In this document: in pieces, positions 7,468-16,321 of the stretch
Layout: every line of letters begins with the position of its first letter
Numbering within the stretch: position 1 is the first letter of the stretch
Source: Caulobacter ginsengisoli
GTDB taxonomy: Bacteria; Pseudomonadota; Alphaproteobacteria; Caulobacterales; Caulobacteraceae
Length of the DNA: 64,000 bases
Direction: 5' to 3'
Assembly (NCBI RefSeq): GCF_030814835.1
Contig: NZ_JAUSVS010000010.1
Location: 1 to 64,000, forward strand
Notes under the pieces: model-generated
What the model saw: only the letters and a program-made list of their open reading frames with translations
The model's database searches: none
What the model was told of the DNA's origin: nothing
Translations under genes and position numbers: made by a program

Positions 7468-9810
7468 ATGAAGCGCGGGGAGCAGGAAGACAGCTGGGAT
7501 GACGAGCCCGAGGGCCGTTATCTGACCACCGCCATGCCGCGGCCCCTGGTCGTGCGCGGCGGTCGGGGTCTGGCCACGACCGGCGGCGGCCGCGGCGGCG
7601 GCGACGAGCCCACTCCCGAGATCAACCTGCTGGCCTACTGGCACGTGCTGATGAAGCACCGCCTGGTGATCGCCGCCTGTATCGCCGGCATGCTGGTCAT
7701 GGGCCTGGCCGTCACCCTGATGACCACCCCGGTCTACCGCGCCACGGCGATGATCCAGCTGGATCGCCAGACCCAGAACGTCGTTGGGCAAGACATCCAG
7801 GACGTCACGCCCAACGAGGTTCGCGACCCGGAATTCTTCCAGACCCAGTACACCCTGCTCAAGAGCCGTTCCCTGGCCCAGCGGGTCGTCCAGCACGAGA
7901 ACCTGGCCGACGATCCCAGCTTCATGAACCAGCAGCGGTCCTCGCCCTTCAGCATCATCGCCAAGCTGCTGGGCCGCAAACCCGCCGTCGCCTCAGCGGG
8001 CGACGCCGCCGCCCGCACACGCCTGGCCGTCTCGCTGATCACCGCCAATCTCAAGGTCGAGCCGGTGCGCGGCTCGCAGCTGGTCAAGATTTCCTATGAG
8101 AGCCCCAACCCGGCGGTGGCCTCGCGGGTAATCAACGCCGTCGCCGACAACTTCATCGGCGCCAACCTGGACCGGCGGTTCGACGCCTCGACCTACGCCC
8201 GCAAATTCCTCGAGGAAAAGCTGGCCTCCTCCAAGATCAAGCTGGAGGAATCCGAAAAGCAGCTGGTCGCCTACGCCACCGCCCAGGGCATCATCAACGT
8301 CACGGGGGCCTCTTCGGCCAGCGGCGCGCCGGGCGGCGGCGGCGGGGCCGAGCAGACGGCCGGGCAGTCGCTCGCCGCCTCCGACCTGATCGCCATGAAC
8401 ATGACCCTGTCCCAGGCCAAGGCCAACCGGATCATGGCCGAGCAGCGCTGGCGCCAGGCCCAGACCGACGGGGCGAGCCTGCCCCAGGTGCTGGCCAGCC
8501 CGACCATCCAGTCGCTGCGCCAGACCAAGTCGACCCTGAAGGCGCAGTACCAGGACAAGCTGGCGACCTATAAGGCCGACTATCCGGCGATGATCGCCCT
8601 GAAGGCCCAGATCGACGAGACCGATCAGCAGATCGCCGCCGAGATCGCCACCATCCGCCAGTCGATCAAGGCCGAGTACGAGACCGCCGCCCGCCAGGAG
8701 GCCCAGCTCTCCGGCCAGGTCAGCGGCCTGAAGTCCGGCGTCATGGATCTGCGCAACCGCTCGATCCAGTACAACATCCTGCAGCGCGAGGTGGACACCA
8801 ACCGCTCGCTCTATGAAGGCCTGCTGCAGCGCTACAAGGAGATCGGCGTCGCCGGCGGCGTGGGGGCCAACAACGTCTCGGTCGTCGACCAGGCCGAGAC
8901 CCCGCGCAGCCCTTACAAGCCCAATCTGCTGCTCAACCTGGCCCTCGCCGCGATGATCGGCCTGCTGCTGGGCCTGGGCGCGGCCTTCGCCCTCGAAAGC
9001 CTCGACGAGACCATCAAGGTGCCCGAGGACATCGAGGCCAAGCTGGGCCTGCCGCTGCTGGGCTCGATCCCGATCCTGGAAAAGGGCATGACCCCGGAAC
9101 AGGCCCTGAACGACCCGCGCTCGGCGTTCTCGGAAGCCTACTACTCGGTGCGCACGGCGCTGCAGTTCTCGACCGCCGACGGGGTGCCGCGCAGCATCCT
9201 GGTCACCTCGGCCCGGCCCTCGGAAGGCAAGTCGACGACGGCCGTGGCCCTGGCCCGCAACTTCGCCAAGCTGGGCGTCAATGTGCTGCTGGTCGACGGC
9301 GACCTGCGCAATCCCTCGCTGCACCGCGCGCTGCGGGCCGATTCCAGCGCCGGCCTGTCCAACTACCTGACCGGTTCGGGCGCCCTGACCGAACTGGCCC
9401 AGATCACCGACCAGCCCAACCTGCACTTCATGCCCTGCGGGCCGCTGCCGCCCAATCCGGCCGAATTGCTCGCGGGTCCGCGCATCCGCCAGCTGGTCGC
9501 CGAGGCCCAGGCCAGCTTCGACCTCTTGATCATCGACGGCCCGCCGGTCATGGGGCTTTCCGACGCCCCGCTGCTGGCCAGCGGCGTCGCCGGAACCATC
9601 CTGGTCATCGAGGCCGGCTCGACCCGCCAGGGCCTGGCCAAGGCGGCCCTGCGCCGGCTGGACCTGGGTCACGCCCGCATCCTGGGAGCGCTGCTCTCCA
9701 AGTTCAGCGTCAAGCATGCCGGCTATGGCTACGGCTATGGCTATGGCTACGGCTATGCCTACGCCTACAACTACGACTACGGCACCAAGAGGCTGGAAGC
9801 GAAGAAGTAG
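7468..9810 (+). CDS. GumC/Wzc-type chain-length protein fused to a BY-kinase
   Basis: An inner-membrane co-polymerase and tyrosine autokinase that controls exopolysaccharide length and export. I chose the ATG at 7468 (MKRGEQEDSWDDEP), preceded by GAGGA, over the first in-frame start at 7393. Order: a cytosolic Gly-rich tail, TM1 (about residues 62-82), a Wzz domain with long coiled coil (~90-470), TM2 (~490-515), then the kinase with Walker A SARPSEGKSTTAV, Walker A' VDGDLRNPS and Walker B LLIIDGPPVMG. The C-terminus is a tyrosine cluster, alternating Y-G then Y-A (ten tyrosines within ~20 residues), the usual autophosphorylation tail. The CpsB-type phosphatase upstream would reverse it. Confidence 0.93.
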   Translation: MKRGEQEDSWDDEPEGRYLTTAMPRPLVVRGGRGLATTGGGRGGGDEPTPEINLLAYWHVLMKHRLVIAACIAGMLVMGLAVTLMTTPVYRATAMIQLDRQTQNVVGQDIQDVTPNEVRDPEFFQTQYTLLKSRSLAQRVVQHENLADDPSFMNQQRSSPFSIIAKLLGRKPAVASAGDAAARTRLAVSLITANLKVEPVRGSQLVKISYESPNPAVASRVINAVADNFIGANLDRRFDASTYARKFLEEKLASSKIKLEESEKQLVAYATAQGIINVTGASSASGAPGGGGGAEQTAGQSLAASDLIAMNMTLSQAKANRIMAEQRWRQAQTDGASLPQVLASPTIQSLRQTKSTLKAQYQDKLATYKADYPAMIALKAQIDETDQQIAAEIATIRQSIKAEYETAARQEAQLSGQVSGLKSGVMDLRNRSIQYNILQREVDTNRSLYEGLLQRYKEIGVAGGVGANNVSVVDQAETPRSPYKPNLLLNLALAAMIGLLLGLGAAFALESLDETIKVPEDIEAKLGLPLLGSIPILEKGMTPEQALNDPRSAFSEAYYSVRTALQFSTADGVPRSILVTSARPSEGKSTTAVALARNFAKLGVNVLLVDGDLRNPSLHRALRADSSAGLSNYLTGSGALTELAQITDQPNLHFMPCGPLPPNPAELLAGPRIRQLVAEAQASFDLLIIDGPPVMGLSDAPLLASGVAGTILVIEAGSTRQGLAKAALRRLDLGHARILGALLSKFSVKHAGYGYGYGYGYGYAYAYNYDYGTKRLEAKK

Positions 9811-9813
9811 GCG

Positions 9814-11217
9814 ATGGCGCCAGGCCAGACAGGGGGCGGCCCGTTCGACGGCGGTCGGGGCGGCGAGGATCGGGGCGATCCGTCGGACCGACGGCCGCGG
9901 CTGCGCCTGGTCACCCCGGACGAGGCGATCCCGCCGCCGGCGCCCGCCCCGCCTCTGTTTGCCCGCCGCGCCTGGCGCGATGGGCTGATCGGCGGCGGCC
10001 TCGCCGTGCTGGTGCTGCTGCTGGGCTGGGGGATCGGCGTCGCCGCCCTGGCCGACCGCGACTCCATCGACAGTCCCCAGGACGCCCTGGACGTGCGGCC
10101 CGGCGACGCCCAGGCCCTGTCCAGCCTGGCCGAGCAGCGGTTCGCCGAGCGCGATGCCGCCAACGCCCAGGTCCTGGCCCGCCGGGCCCTGGTCGCCGAT
10201 CCCCTCGACCTGACCGCCTTCCGGACCCTGGGCCTGGCCGCCGCCGCGGGCGGCCGCTACGACCAGGCCGACGAGCTGATGACCATCGCCGGGCGGCGGG
10301 CCAAGCGCGACCGGCCGGCCCAGCTGTGGCTGCTGCAGCGGCGGGCGGGCCAGGGCCGCTATCGCGACGCGGTGGTCCATGCCGACGGGCTGATGCGGGC
10401 CTGGCCGAACGAGATGCGCGCGCCGGTGACCCGGCTGCTCAGCGCCATGGCCGTCGACCCGAACGCCGGCAAGGCCATCGCCGCGACCCTGGCGGCCGAT
10501 CCGCCCTGGCGCACGCGGTTCCTGATCGACCTGTCGCGCAATGTCCCGGACCTGACCGCGCCCTTCACGGTGTTTTCCGCCCTGCAGGACAGCCCGCAGC
10601 CGCCCCGGTCGATCGAGCTGCAGGCCTATATCGACCGCCTGGTCCGCGAGCGCCTCTACCAGGCGGCCTATGTCACCTGGGTGCAGTTGCTGCCGCAGAC
10701 CGGCATGAAGGGGCTGGGCGATCTCTATGACGGCGACTTCAACGGCCTGCCCGGCCCGCCGCCCTTCAACTGGCAACTGCCCCGCCTCAAGGGCGCCAGC
10801 GGGGGACTGGACCCGGCCCCGGACGACGCCGGCGGCGGTCCCGGCGGGGGCGCCCTGCATCTGAGCTTTGGCGGCGGGGCCGCGCCCGTGGTGCTGGCCC
10901 GCCAGCTGCTGGTGCTGCCGCCCGGCCGCTATCGCCTGCTGGGCCAGGCCCGCACCCAGCGCTTCGAATCGGCCCTGGGCCTGACCTGGACCCTGCGCTG
11001 CGCCGAGGGTTCGAAAGGTCTGGCCGGCGAGACCGGGCCGATCAATGAGGCGCCCATTAGTAAGGGTGGGGGCTGGGCCCCCATCGCGGCGGAGTTCGAG
11101 GTGCGGCCCGGCGACTGCTCGGCCCAATGGCTGACCCTGGAACAGGCCGCCCACCGCCCGATCGCCACCCGGGGCGATATCTGGTTCGACGGGTTGAAGA
11201 TCCTGCGGGCGGGGTAG
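9814..11217 (+). CDS. Membrane-anchored TPR protein of the exopolysaccharide locus
   Basis: I do not recognise a named family. It starts 3 bases after the BY-kinase stop, so it is surely co-transcribed. The 467 residues comprise a Pro/Gly-rich cytosolic N-terminus (~55 residues), one TM helix (IGGGLAVLVLLLGWGIGVAA), helical TPR-like repeats in residues ~90-250 (AQALSSLAEQRFAERDAANA; RALVADPLDLTAFRTLGLAA) and a C-terminal beta-rich region (~340-467) with paired Cys (TLRCAEG...GDCSAQW) that may bind carbohydrate. Position suggests a periplasmic scaffold or assembly factor for polysaccharide secretion. That role is inferred from context. Confidence 0.75.
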   Translation: MAPGQTGGGPFDGGRGGEDRGDPSDRRPRLRLVTPDEAIPPPAPAPPLFARRAWRDGLIGGGLAVLVLLLGWGIGVAALADRDSIDSPQDALDVRPGDAQALSSLAEQRFAERDAANAQVLARRALVADPLDLTAFRTLGLAAAAGGRYDQADELMTIAGRRAKRDRPAQLWLLQRRAGQGRYRDAVVHADGLMRAWPNEMRAPVTRLLSAMAVDPNAGKAIAATLAADPPWRTRFLIDLSRNVPDLTAPFTVFSALQDSPQPPRSIELQAYIDRLVRERLYQAAYVTWVQLLPQTGMKGLGDLYDGDFNGLPGPPPFNWQLPRLKGASGGLDPAPDDAGGGPGGGALHLSFGGGAAPVVLARQLLVLPPGRYRLLGQARTQRFESALGLTWTLRCAEGSKGLAGETGPINEAPISKGGGWAPIAAEFEVRPGDCSAQWLTLEQAAHRPIATRGDIWFDGLKILRAG

Positions 11218-11260
11218 AGCCGCTCCGGTCCCTTTCGACCCGCCCTCATTTACCTCTCAG

Positions 11261-11387
11261 CCGTCATGGCCGGGCTTGTCCCGGCCACCCATGATCACAG
11301 GCAATGACGATTGGCGGCGGACCTGTCCAAGAGCCTGCTTGACCCACCGTGTTCATGGGTGGCCGGCACTTCGGCCGGCCATGACGG
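11261..11387. repeat. Inverted repeat, CCGTCATGGCCGGGCTTGTC family, copy 1
   Basis: The left arm (11261-11291) and right arm (about 11355-11387) are imperfect reverse complements of each other, with a ~65-base centre. The same left arm recurs at 20838-20868. It starts about 45 bases after the TPR gene stop and may serve as a terminator-like stem. Confidence 0.8.
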
Positions 11388-11439
11388 TCTTTGGGGGGGA
11401 CGGGGTGTAACCGCAGGCCGAGCACGCCACGCACCAGAC

Positions 11440-11640
11440 AAAATGAAACCCGCGGAGGCCTGAGGGGAAGCCGCCGCGGGTTGCTTAGTTCATTTGCATG
11501 GTCGTGTCGGGACCAGGAGAATTTGTCGGCTGACCGGACGCCCACGATCCAGGGGGGCTGGGGGGGCTGTTCAGGATCCGGAACCGCGAGGTGTTCCGGC
11601 CAACCGACCCGGCCGTTATCGCCGCCCATACGGGCGGCGT
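11440..11640 (-). ncRNA. Candidate small RNA, tandem family copy 1
   Basis: The minus strand carries a conserved core (CCTGAACAGCCCCCCCAGC, at 11551-11587 with flanks). About 70 bases further on comes a Rho-independent terminator whose stem is 11447-11455 / 11474-11482 (AACCCGCGG/CCGCGGGTT), with a pyrimidine-rich loop and TCATTTTG after it. Core, spacing and terminator recur at 11995-12180 and 12258-12445. Upstream at 11648-11662 is a sequence resembling the shared upstream motif (ATGACC). The 5' end is a guess. The core could also be a leader for a short peptide (in-frame ILNSP), but no start codon or conserved stop is shared. Confidence 0.5.
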
Positions 11641-11752
11641 CGGGGCGGAAATGCGGTCATTTCACGGCTTCGGCGGAAACGGTGTTTTTTCTGACGGCCT
11701 GTGTCGGGCGAGCGACAAGATTCTCACTGAGACGCTGCTGGCGACATGAGCG

Positions 11753-11962
11753 TGGGATTAAACTGGGAAGGAAGAGAAGGGTAAGAAGAAGCGCAAGCGA
11801 CGGCGCCTCCCTGAGCCTGCTCGTCTCTGGTCAGCGGATATATGCGGAGGCGCTTTGCGCCTCGATACCCGCTGCGTGCGCATGGCTCGCGGCGTATCGG
11901 CCTTTGGCTGCGGCCCCTTGCGCTTCTTCCTACCCTTCTCTTCCTTCCCAATTTAAACCCAC
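11753..11962. repeat. Long inverted repeat, AAGAAGAAGCGCAAG family, copy 1
   Basis: Arms of about 45 bases (TTAAACTGGGAAGGAAGAG ... CTCTTCCTTCCCAATTTAA) flank a centre with its own hairpin GAGGCGC-TTT-GCGCCTC. The inner arm and centre match the element at 43873-44097 (AAGCGCAAG(C/G)GACGGCGC, then CTGAG, then the GAGGCGC hairpin), so they belong to one family with different tips. It lies between small-RNA copies 1 and 2. Confidence 0.8.
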
Positions 11963-11994
11963 CGATCAGCCAGGCGGGGATGTTCGGACGACGC

Positions 11995-12180
11995 ACACAG
12001 AGAAACGCCCGCGTCGGAGGGGGCGCGGGCGTTGTCTCGAAGGCCCCCTGAATTTGGGGCAAGTGTGTCGGCCGGCCGGGGGCGGCGATGCCAGAGGGGG
12101 CTGGGGGGGCTGTTCAGGATCCGGAACCGCCACCGGCTCCGACCGGCCGACCCCCACCTTTTGCGGGGGCAACCGGGCGG
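11995..12180 (-). ncRNA. Candidate small RNA, tandem family copy 2
   Basis: The core CCTGAACAGCCCCCCCAGC (minus strand, at 12094-12125) is preceded by GGTTCCGGAT exactly as in copy 1. The terminator stem is a perfect AACGCCCGCG/CGCGGGCGTT (12004-12013 / 12024-12033) with the loop CCCCCTCCGA, which contains an anti-Shine-Dalgarno CCTCC, followed by TCTCTGTG. The upstream motif AATGACCTCAGTTCGAAC lies at about 12187-12205. The RNA would be about 170-190 bases. The 5' end is inferred. Confidence 0.55.
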
Positions 12181-12257
12181 GGGCTTGTTCGAACTGAGGT
12201 CATTTGGGGGCCAGCCGTAACGCCGGTTTGATTCCGGATGATCCGTGTTGCGGGAAC

Positions 12258-12445
12258 CACAGAAAAAACCCCCGCGCGGCTCAGGGGGGAGGGAGGACCG
12301 CGCGGGGGGCTCATCTCTGGAGGGAGGATGAGGAAGGGTCGGCGGACCGGTGGTCCAATCCCCGGAGAGGGGGGTGGGGGCTGTTCAGGATCTCCAAGGT
12401 CAGGTCCTGTCCGCCGACAGATGCAACATGGCGGCCGGTTCGGGC
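12258..12445 (-). ncRNA. Candidate small RNA, tandem family copy 3
   Basis: The core GATCCTGAACAGCCCCCAC (minus strand, 12365-12395) is a slightly shortened form of copies 1 and 2. The terminator is the strongest of the three: an 11-bp GC stem (12269-12279 / 12298-12308), the loop TCCTCCCTCCCCCC and then six T residues. The upstream motif AAAGACCTCTACGCGAACAG (12453-12472) aligns with copy 2 as A-x-GACCTC-N4-CGAACA. It is divergent from the DUF2794 gene. Confidence 0.55.
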
Positions 12446-12553
12446 GGGGCTCTGTTCGCGTAGAGGTCTTTTCGCGGCCTCACATGTCAGGATCGCTACA
12501 ATCGAGGAGGCTGTGGCGGAATCCCGGCTTTTGGGCTTAAGCTGGCGTTCGGC

Positions 12554-12889
12554 ATGGCGTTCGATCCGACATACTCCGACCCCCGCTCGAATACGGTCTT
12601 CTTCGAGCGGCGCGAACTCAACCAGATCCTTCGGGTCTACGGCCGCATGGTGGCGGCGGGCGAGTGGCGCGACTACGCCATCGCCGGCGGGGCCGAGACG
12701 GCGGTGTTCTCGATCTTCCGCCGCACGGCCGAGGCGCCCCTCTACCGCATCGAGAAGCGGCCGGCCCTGGCTCGCCGGCAGGGCGCCTGGGCGGTGGTGA
12801 CCCAGGGCGGGCTGATCGTGCGCCGCGGCCACGAGCTGGAGCAGGTGCTGCGGGTGTTCGACAAGGGCCGGCTGAAGGTCGTCGAGTAG
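12554..12889 (+). CDS. DUF2794 family protein
   Basis: A 111-residue cytosolic protein of a family found almost only in alphaproteobacteria, function unknown. Recognisable features are FFERRELNQIL near residue 17, YGRMVAAGEWRDYAI, and SIFRRTAEAPLYRIEKRP. Its length is typical of the family. The ATG at 12554 follows a purine-poor leader, so the ribosome site is weak. It shares a two-way terminator with the convergent BI-1 gene. Confidence 0.9.
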   Translation: MAFDPTYSDPRSNTVFFERRELNQILRVYGRMVAAGEWRDYAIAGGAETAVFSIFRRTAEAPLYRIEKRPALARRQGAWAVVTQGGLIVRRGHELEQVLRVFDKGRLKVVE

Positions 12890-12890
12890 G

Positions 12891-12927
12891 AAAAAGGCCC
12901 CGGCGGTCGCCCGCCGAGGCCCTGATT
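12891..12927. terminator. Two-way terminator between DUF2794 and BI-1 genes
   Basis: AAAAAGGCCCCGGCGG-TCGC-CCGCCGAGGCC-CTGATTT: a GC stem with an A-run on one side and a T-containing tail on the other, placed between two convergent genes. Confidence 0.75.
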
Positions 12928-12948
12928 TCCGTCGTGGATGGAGAGCCG

Positions 12949-13707
12949 CTAGTTCCGGCGGCCGCCCATCAGGGCCAGGATGACCTGGAACAGGTTCACG
13001 AACGAGATGAACAGGCTGAGCGCGCCGATGTTGGTCACGATCGCCGTCGAGGCCGAGTTTCCGCCGAGCTGGTAGTACATCATCTTCAGCTCCTGGGTCT
13101 TCCAGGCGATCATCCCGGAGAACACCAGCACGCCGATGATGTTGAAGCCGAAGAAGATGATCGGGCTGTTGTAGACGGCGGGCGGCAGGAAGAAGAGGGC
13201 GACCGAGCTGGCCACCAGGCCGAAGACCGCCATGACCAGGAAGGACCCGAAGGGCGAGAGGTCCCGCTTGGTGGCGTAGCCGTAGAGGCTGAGGCCGCCG
13301 AACGCCACGGCGGTGACCAGCAGGGCGGTGTAGATCAGGGTCCCGGCATAGACGACGAACAGCACGCCCAGCGAGAGGCCGACCAGTGAGACGACCACCC
13401 AGTAGAGGGCGGCCGAACTGACGACCGTCATGTTGCGCATCAGGAAGCGGGAGGCCAGCAGCACCGCCAGCGGCGCGAAGGCGACGACCATGCCCAGCGG
13501 CGTGTAGCCGATGCCGCGCGCGCCCAGGTCCTGGAACAGCAGCTGCGCCAGCTGCGGCACATTGCCGACCGTCCAGGCCAGGCCGCCAGCCAGCAGCAGG
13601 CCCAGGCCCATCTTGTTGTAGACCCCGAGCATGAAGCTGCGCAGGCCCGCATCGACGGACATGTCCGCCACGGTGGGTCGGGCATAGCCGTTATTGTAGT
13701 CGCTCAT
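12949..13707 (-). CDS. Bax inhibitor-1 (BI-1/YccA) family membrane protein
   Basis: A 252-residue inner-membrane protein with seven hydrophobic segments, the standard topology of the BI-1 superfamily, whose bacterial members act as pH-sensitive cation leak channels or protease-associated factors. Characteristic stretches are YNKMGLGLLLAGGLAW near residue 30 and the C-terminal FISFVNLFQVILALMGGRR. The ATG at 13707 (MSDYNNGYARP) has AAGGG upstream. A longer in-frame opening reaches 14019 but runs into the neighbouring permease gene and lacks support. Confidence 0.93.
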   Translation of the reverse strand: MSDYNNGYARPTVADMSVDAGLRSFMLGVYNKMGLGLLLAGGLAWTVGNVPQLAQLLFQDLGARGIGYTPLGMVVAFAPLAVLLASRFLMRNMTVVSSAALYWVVVSLVGLSLGVLFVVYAGTLIYTALLVTAVAFGGLSLYGYATKRDLSPFGSFLVMAVFGLVASSVALFFLPPAVYNSPIIFFGFNIIGVLVFSGMIAWKTQELKMMYYQLGGNSASTAIVTNIGALSLFISFVNLFQVILALMGGRRN

Positions 13708-13786
13708 CGAGTGATGACCCTTGAATGTGACGTCCTGCTCGCAGGACATGTGGGGAATATCGGGTGGCGACCCGCGCCACGCAAGG

Positions 13787-16321
13787 CTATTCGGCGCGCA
13801 GCACCGGCGCAGGCCTGCGGCTAAGCGCCTGCAGGGCCGCCAGCAGGCCGCCGAGCGCCGCCAGGCCCGAGGCGCCGCCGACCAGGGCGGCCACCCCGCC
13901 CCAGTCGACGCTCCACTGCGCCTCAAACACCTTGACCACCACCGGCCAGGCCGCGGCATACCCCAGGGCCACCCCCGCCACCCCGGCGATGAGGCCGACC
14001 GCGCCGTATTCGACGCCATAGGCCATCAGCACCTGGCCGCGCGAGGCGCCCAGCACCTTCAGCGTCGCCGCTTCCCGGGCCCGCGCCCGCGCCCCGGCCG
14101 CTATGGCGCCGGCCAGCACCAGCAGCCCGGCCAGGGCCGCCACGCCCGCCGCCCCGCGCACCGCCAGGGCCAGGCGGGCGAACATGTCGGTGGCCGCCTC
14201 CAGCTGTTCGCGCACGCTGATGACGTTGACGGTCGGAAAGTCGCGGCCCAGCGCCCGGGTGACGGCGGCCTCGCCGGCCTTGCCGGTCTTGGCGATGGCG
14301 ACATTGCGCAGGTCGGCGCCGGCCAGGGCGGCCGGGTTGACGATCAGGGCGAAGGTCGGGCCGAACCCGCCCCAGTCGACCTTGCGCAGCGCCGCCACAT
14401 GGGCGTCGATCTCGCGGCCCAGGATGGAGACGGTGATGGCGTCCCCGACCTTGAGATTGGCGCCCTTGGCCGCCTGGACTTCCATGGCCACCAGCGGCGG
14501 GCCGGCATAGTCGGCGCTCCACCAGCGGCCCTCGACGATATTGGCCTCGCTGGGCTCGGGGCCGATGGCCGAGAGGGCGATGTCGTTGTCATAGGCCCAG
14601 CGCTCGCTGTCCTTGATTTTGTCCAGGTTCACCGCCTGGCCCCGGACCTTGACGATGCGGCCGGTGGCGAAGGGCGCGCGCAGATAGTTCTTTGACGTCA
14701 GCGGCTGGCCGAACGCCTGGCGGACCACCGCGTCGAAGGCCTGGACCTGGTCGCCGGGGATGTCGGTGAACACCATGGCCGGGGCCGTCTTGGGGGCGAC
14801 CTGGCTGACCTGGGCCAGCAGGCTGGACTGGATCAGCACCACCGCCGACAGCAGCGCCACCCCCAGCCCGATGGCCGGCGAGGCGGTCTTGGCGGCCGAG
14901 CGGGGGCCGGCCAGGTTGGCCAGGCCAATGCGGATCGAGCCCCTGGCCAGCAGCCTGACCTTGGCCGCGCCCAGCGCCGCGCCCCAGCCCAGGGCCCAGA
15001 GCAGCACGAAGGCGAAGGCCACCCCGGCGATCATGATCGCCGCCGCCACCGGCGTGGGGGCGGTGACGATGGCCAGGCCCGCCAGTCCCAGGAAGGCCAG
15101 GACGGAGACGGCGATCTCCGGCCCGAACCTCAGCCGCCCGGTCAGGTCGCGGCGGAACAGGGCGGCGGGCGGGGTGGCTCTCGCCCTGGCCAGAGGGGCC
15201 AGGGAGAAGGCGGCTGCGGCGAGAAGCCCGAACAGGGCGGCCTTGGCCAGCGGCCAGGGATAGACGGCGAACAGGGCCGGGATGGGCAGCTGGTTCCTGG
15301 CGATCTCGCCCAGGGCCAGGGGCGCGGCGGCCCCGATGATGAGGCCGATGCCGACGCCCAGGGCGGCCAGCACGGCGATCTGGATCAGATAGACGTCGCG
15401 GATCAGCCCGCCCTCGGCCCCCAGCGCCTTGAGCACGGCGATGGAGGGCTTGCGGGCCTCCAGATAGGCCGAGACCGCGCCGGCGACGCCCAGGCCGCCG
15501 GCCACAAGCGAGGCCAGGCCAATGAAGCCCAGGAAGTATTCCAGCTGACGGATCAGGTTCTTGATCCCCGCCGCCGCCTCGTCGCGGCCGCGGATCTGCA
15601 GGCCGGCCTTGGGGAACTGGCGGGTCAGGGCCTTGGCGACGGGATCGGGCGCCGAGGGCCCTCCGACACCAGGGGGGGCGAAGGCGATGCGGGCGGTCTC
15701 GCCCTGGTCGGGCAGGCCCGGCTGCAGGAAGCCGTCGGTCTCCAGCGTCGAGAGCCTGGTCAGCACCCGCGCGCCCAGGGCAAAGCCGCGGCTCAGCCGG
15801 TCGGGCTCGCTCACCAGCACGGCGCGAACGACGAAGGGCGAGTTGCCGATGACGATATGGTCGCCAAGCTTCAGGCCCAGCCGGTCGATCAGGGTCTGCT
15901 CGACCGCCGCTCCGGCCGCCGCGCCGTCGGGTTTGAAGGCCTCGTCGAGGGTTTTGACGCCGGCCAGGCTGACCTTGCCGGCCAGCGGATAGCCCGGGCT
16001 GACCCCGCGCAGCTCGACCAGCCGCCGCTCGCCGCTTTGGGCCTGCGCCATCGCCCGGCTGCCGGCGCTGAACACCGTGGCCCCCAGCTTCTGGAAAGCG
16101 GCGCGCTCGGCGGGGGTGAAGCGGCGGTCCTCGACGCTGATGCGCAGGTCGCCGCCCAGCAGTTCGCGGCCCTGGGCGGCCAGGCCGGCGCGGAAGGCTT
16201 CGGCAGTGGAGCCGGCGGCGGCGATGGCGGCGACGCCCAGGGCCAGGCAGGCCAGGAAGATGCGGAAGCCCGCCACGCCGGAGCGCAGCTCGCGCAGGGC
16301 GAACCGTAAGGCGAGAGGCAT
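13787..16321 (-). CDS. FtsX-like ABC transporter permease (YbbP type)
   Basis: An 844-residue inner-membrane permease with two FtsX/MacB domains. TM1 is near residue 20, the large periplasmic region is ~40-250, membrane blocks are at ~260-480 (SLVAGGLGVAGAVSAYLEAR and onward) and a second periplasmic region and membrane block are at ~500-840 (LLVLAGAIAAGARARAREAA). Start MPLALRFALRELRSG. Its ATG overlaps the stop of the upstream ATPase by 1 base, so the pair is translationally coupled. The same trio (tesA divergent from ybbA-ybbP) occurs in E. coli. The likely role is extraction of a hydrophobic or lipid substrate from the membrane. The substrate is unknown. Confidence 0.93.
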   Translation of the reverse strand: MPLALRFALRELRSGVAGFRIFLACLALGVAAIAAAGSTAEAFRAGLAAQGRELLGGDLRISVEDRRFTPAERAAFQKLGATVFSAGSRAMAQAQSGERRLVELRGVSPGYPLAGKVSLAGVKTLDEAFKPDGAAAGAAVEQTLIDRLGLKLGDHIVIGNSPFVVRAVLVSEPDRLSRGFALGARVLTRLSTLETDGFLQPGLPDQGETARIAFAPPGVGGPSAPDPVAKALTRQFPKAGLQIRGRDEAAAGIKNLIRQLEYFLGFIGLASLVAGGLGVAGAVSAYLEARKPSIAVLKALGAEGGLIRDVYLIQIAVLAALGVGIGLIIGAAAPLALGEIARNQLPIPALFAVYPWPLAKAALFGLLAAAAFSLAPLARARATPPAALFRRDLTGRLRFGPEIAVSVLAFLGLAGLAIVTAPTPVAAAIMIAGVAFAFVLLWALGWGAALGAAKVRLLARGSIRIGLANLAGPRSAAKTASPAIGLGVALLSAVVLIQSSLLAQVSQVAPKTAPAMVFTDIPGDQVQAFDAVVRQAFGQPLTSKNYLRAPFATGRIVKVRGQAVNLDKIKDSERWAYDNDIALSAIGPEPSEANIVEGRWWSADYAGPPLVAMEVQAAKGANLKVGDAITVSILGREIDAHVAALRKVDWGGFGPTFALIVNPAALAGADLRNVAIAKTGKAGEAAVTRALGRDFPTVNVISVREQLEAATDMFARLALAVRGAAGVAALAGLLVLAGAIAAGARARAREAATLKVLGASRGQVLMAYGVEYGAVGLIAGVAGVALGYAAAWPVVVKVFEAQWSVDWGGVAALVGGASGLAALGGLLAALQALSRRPAPVLRAE

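Noticed and set aside
7993..11154. 1053-codon minus-strand open frame across the BY-kinase and TPR genes
   Set aside because: Shadow frame caused by codon bias. It spans two real genes and has low-complexity composition and no recognisable motif.
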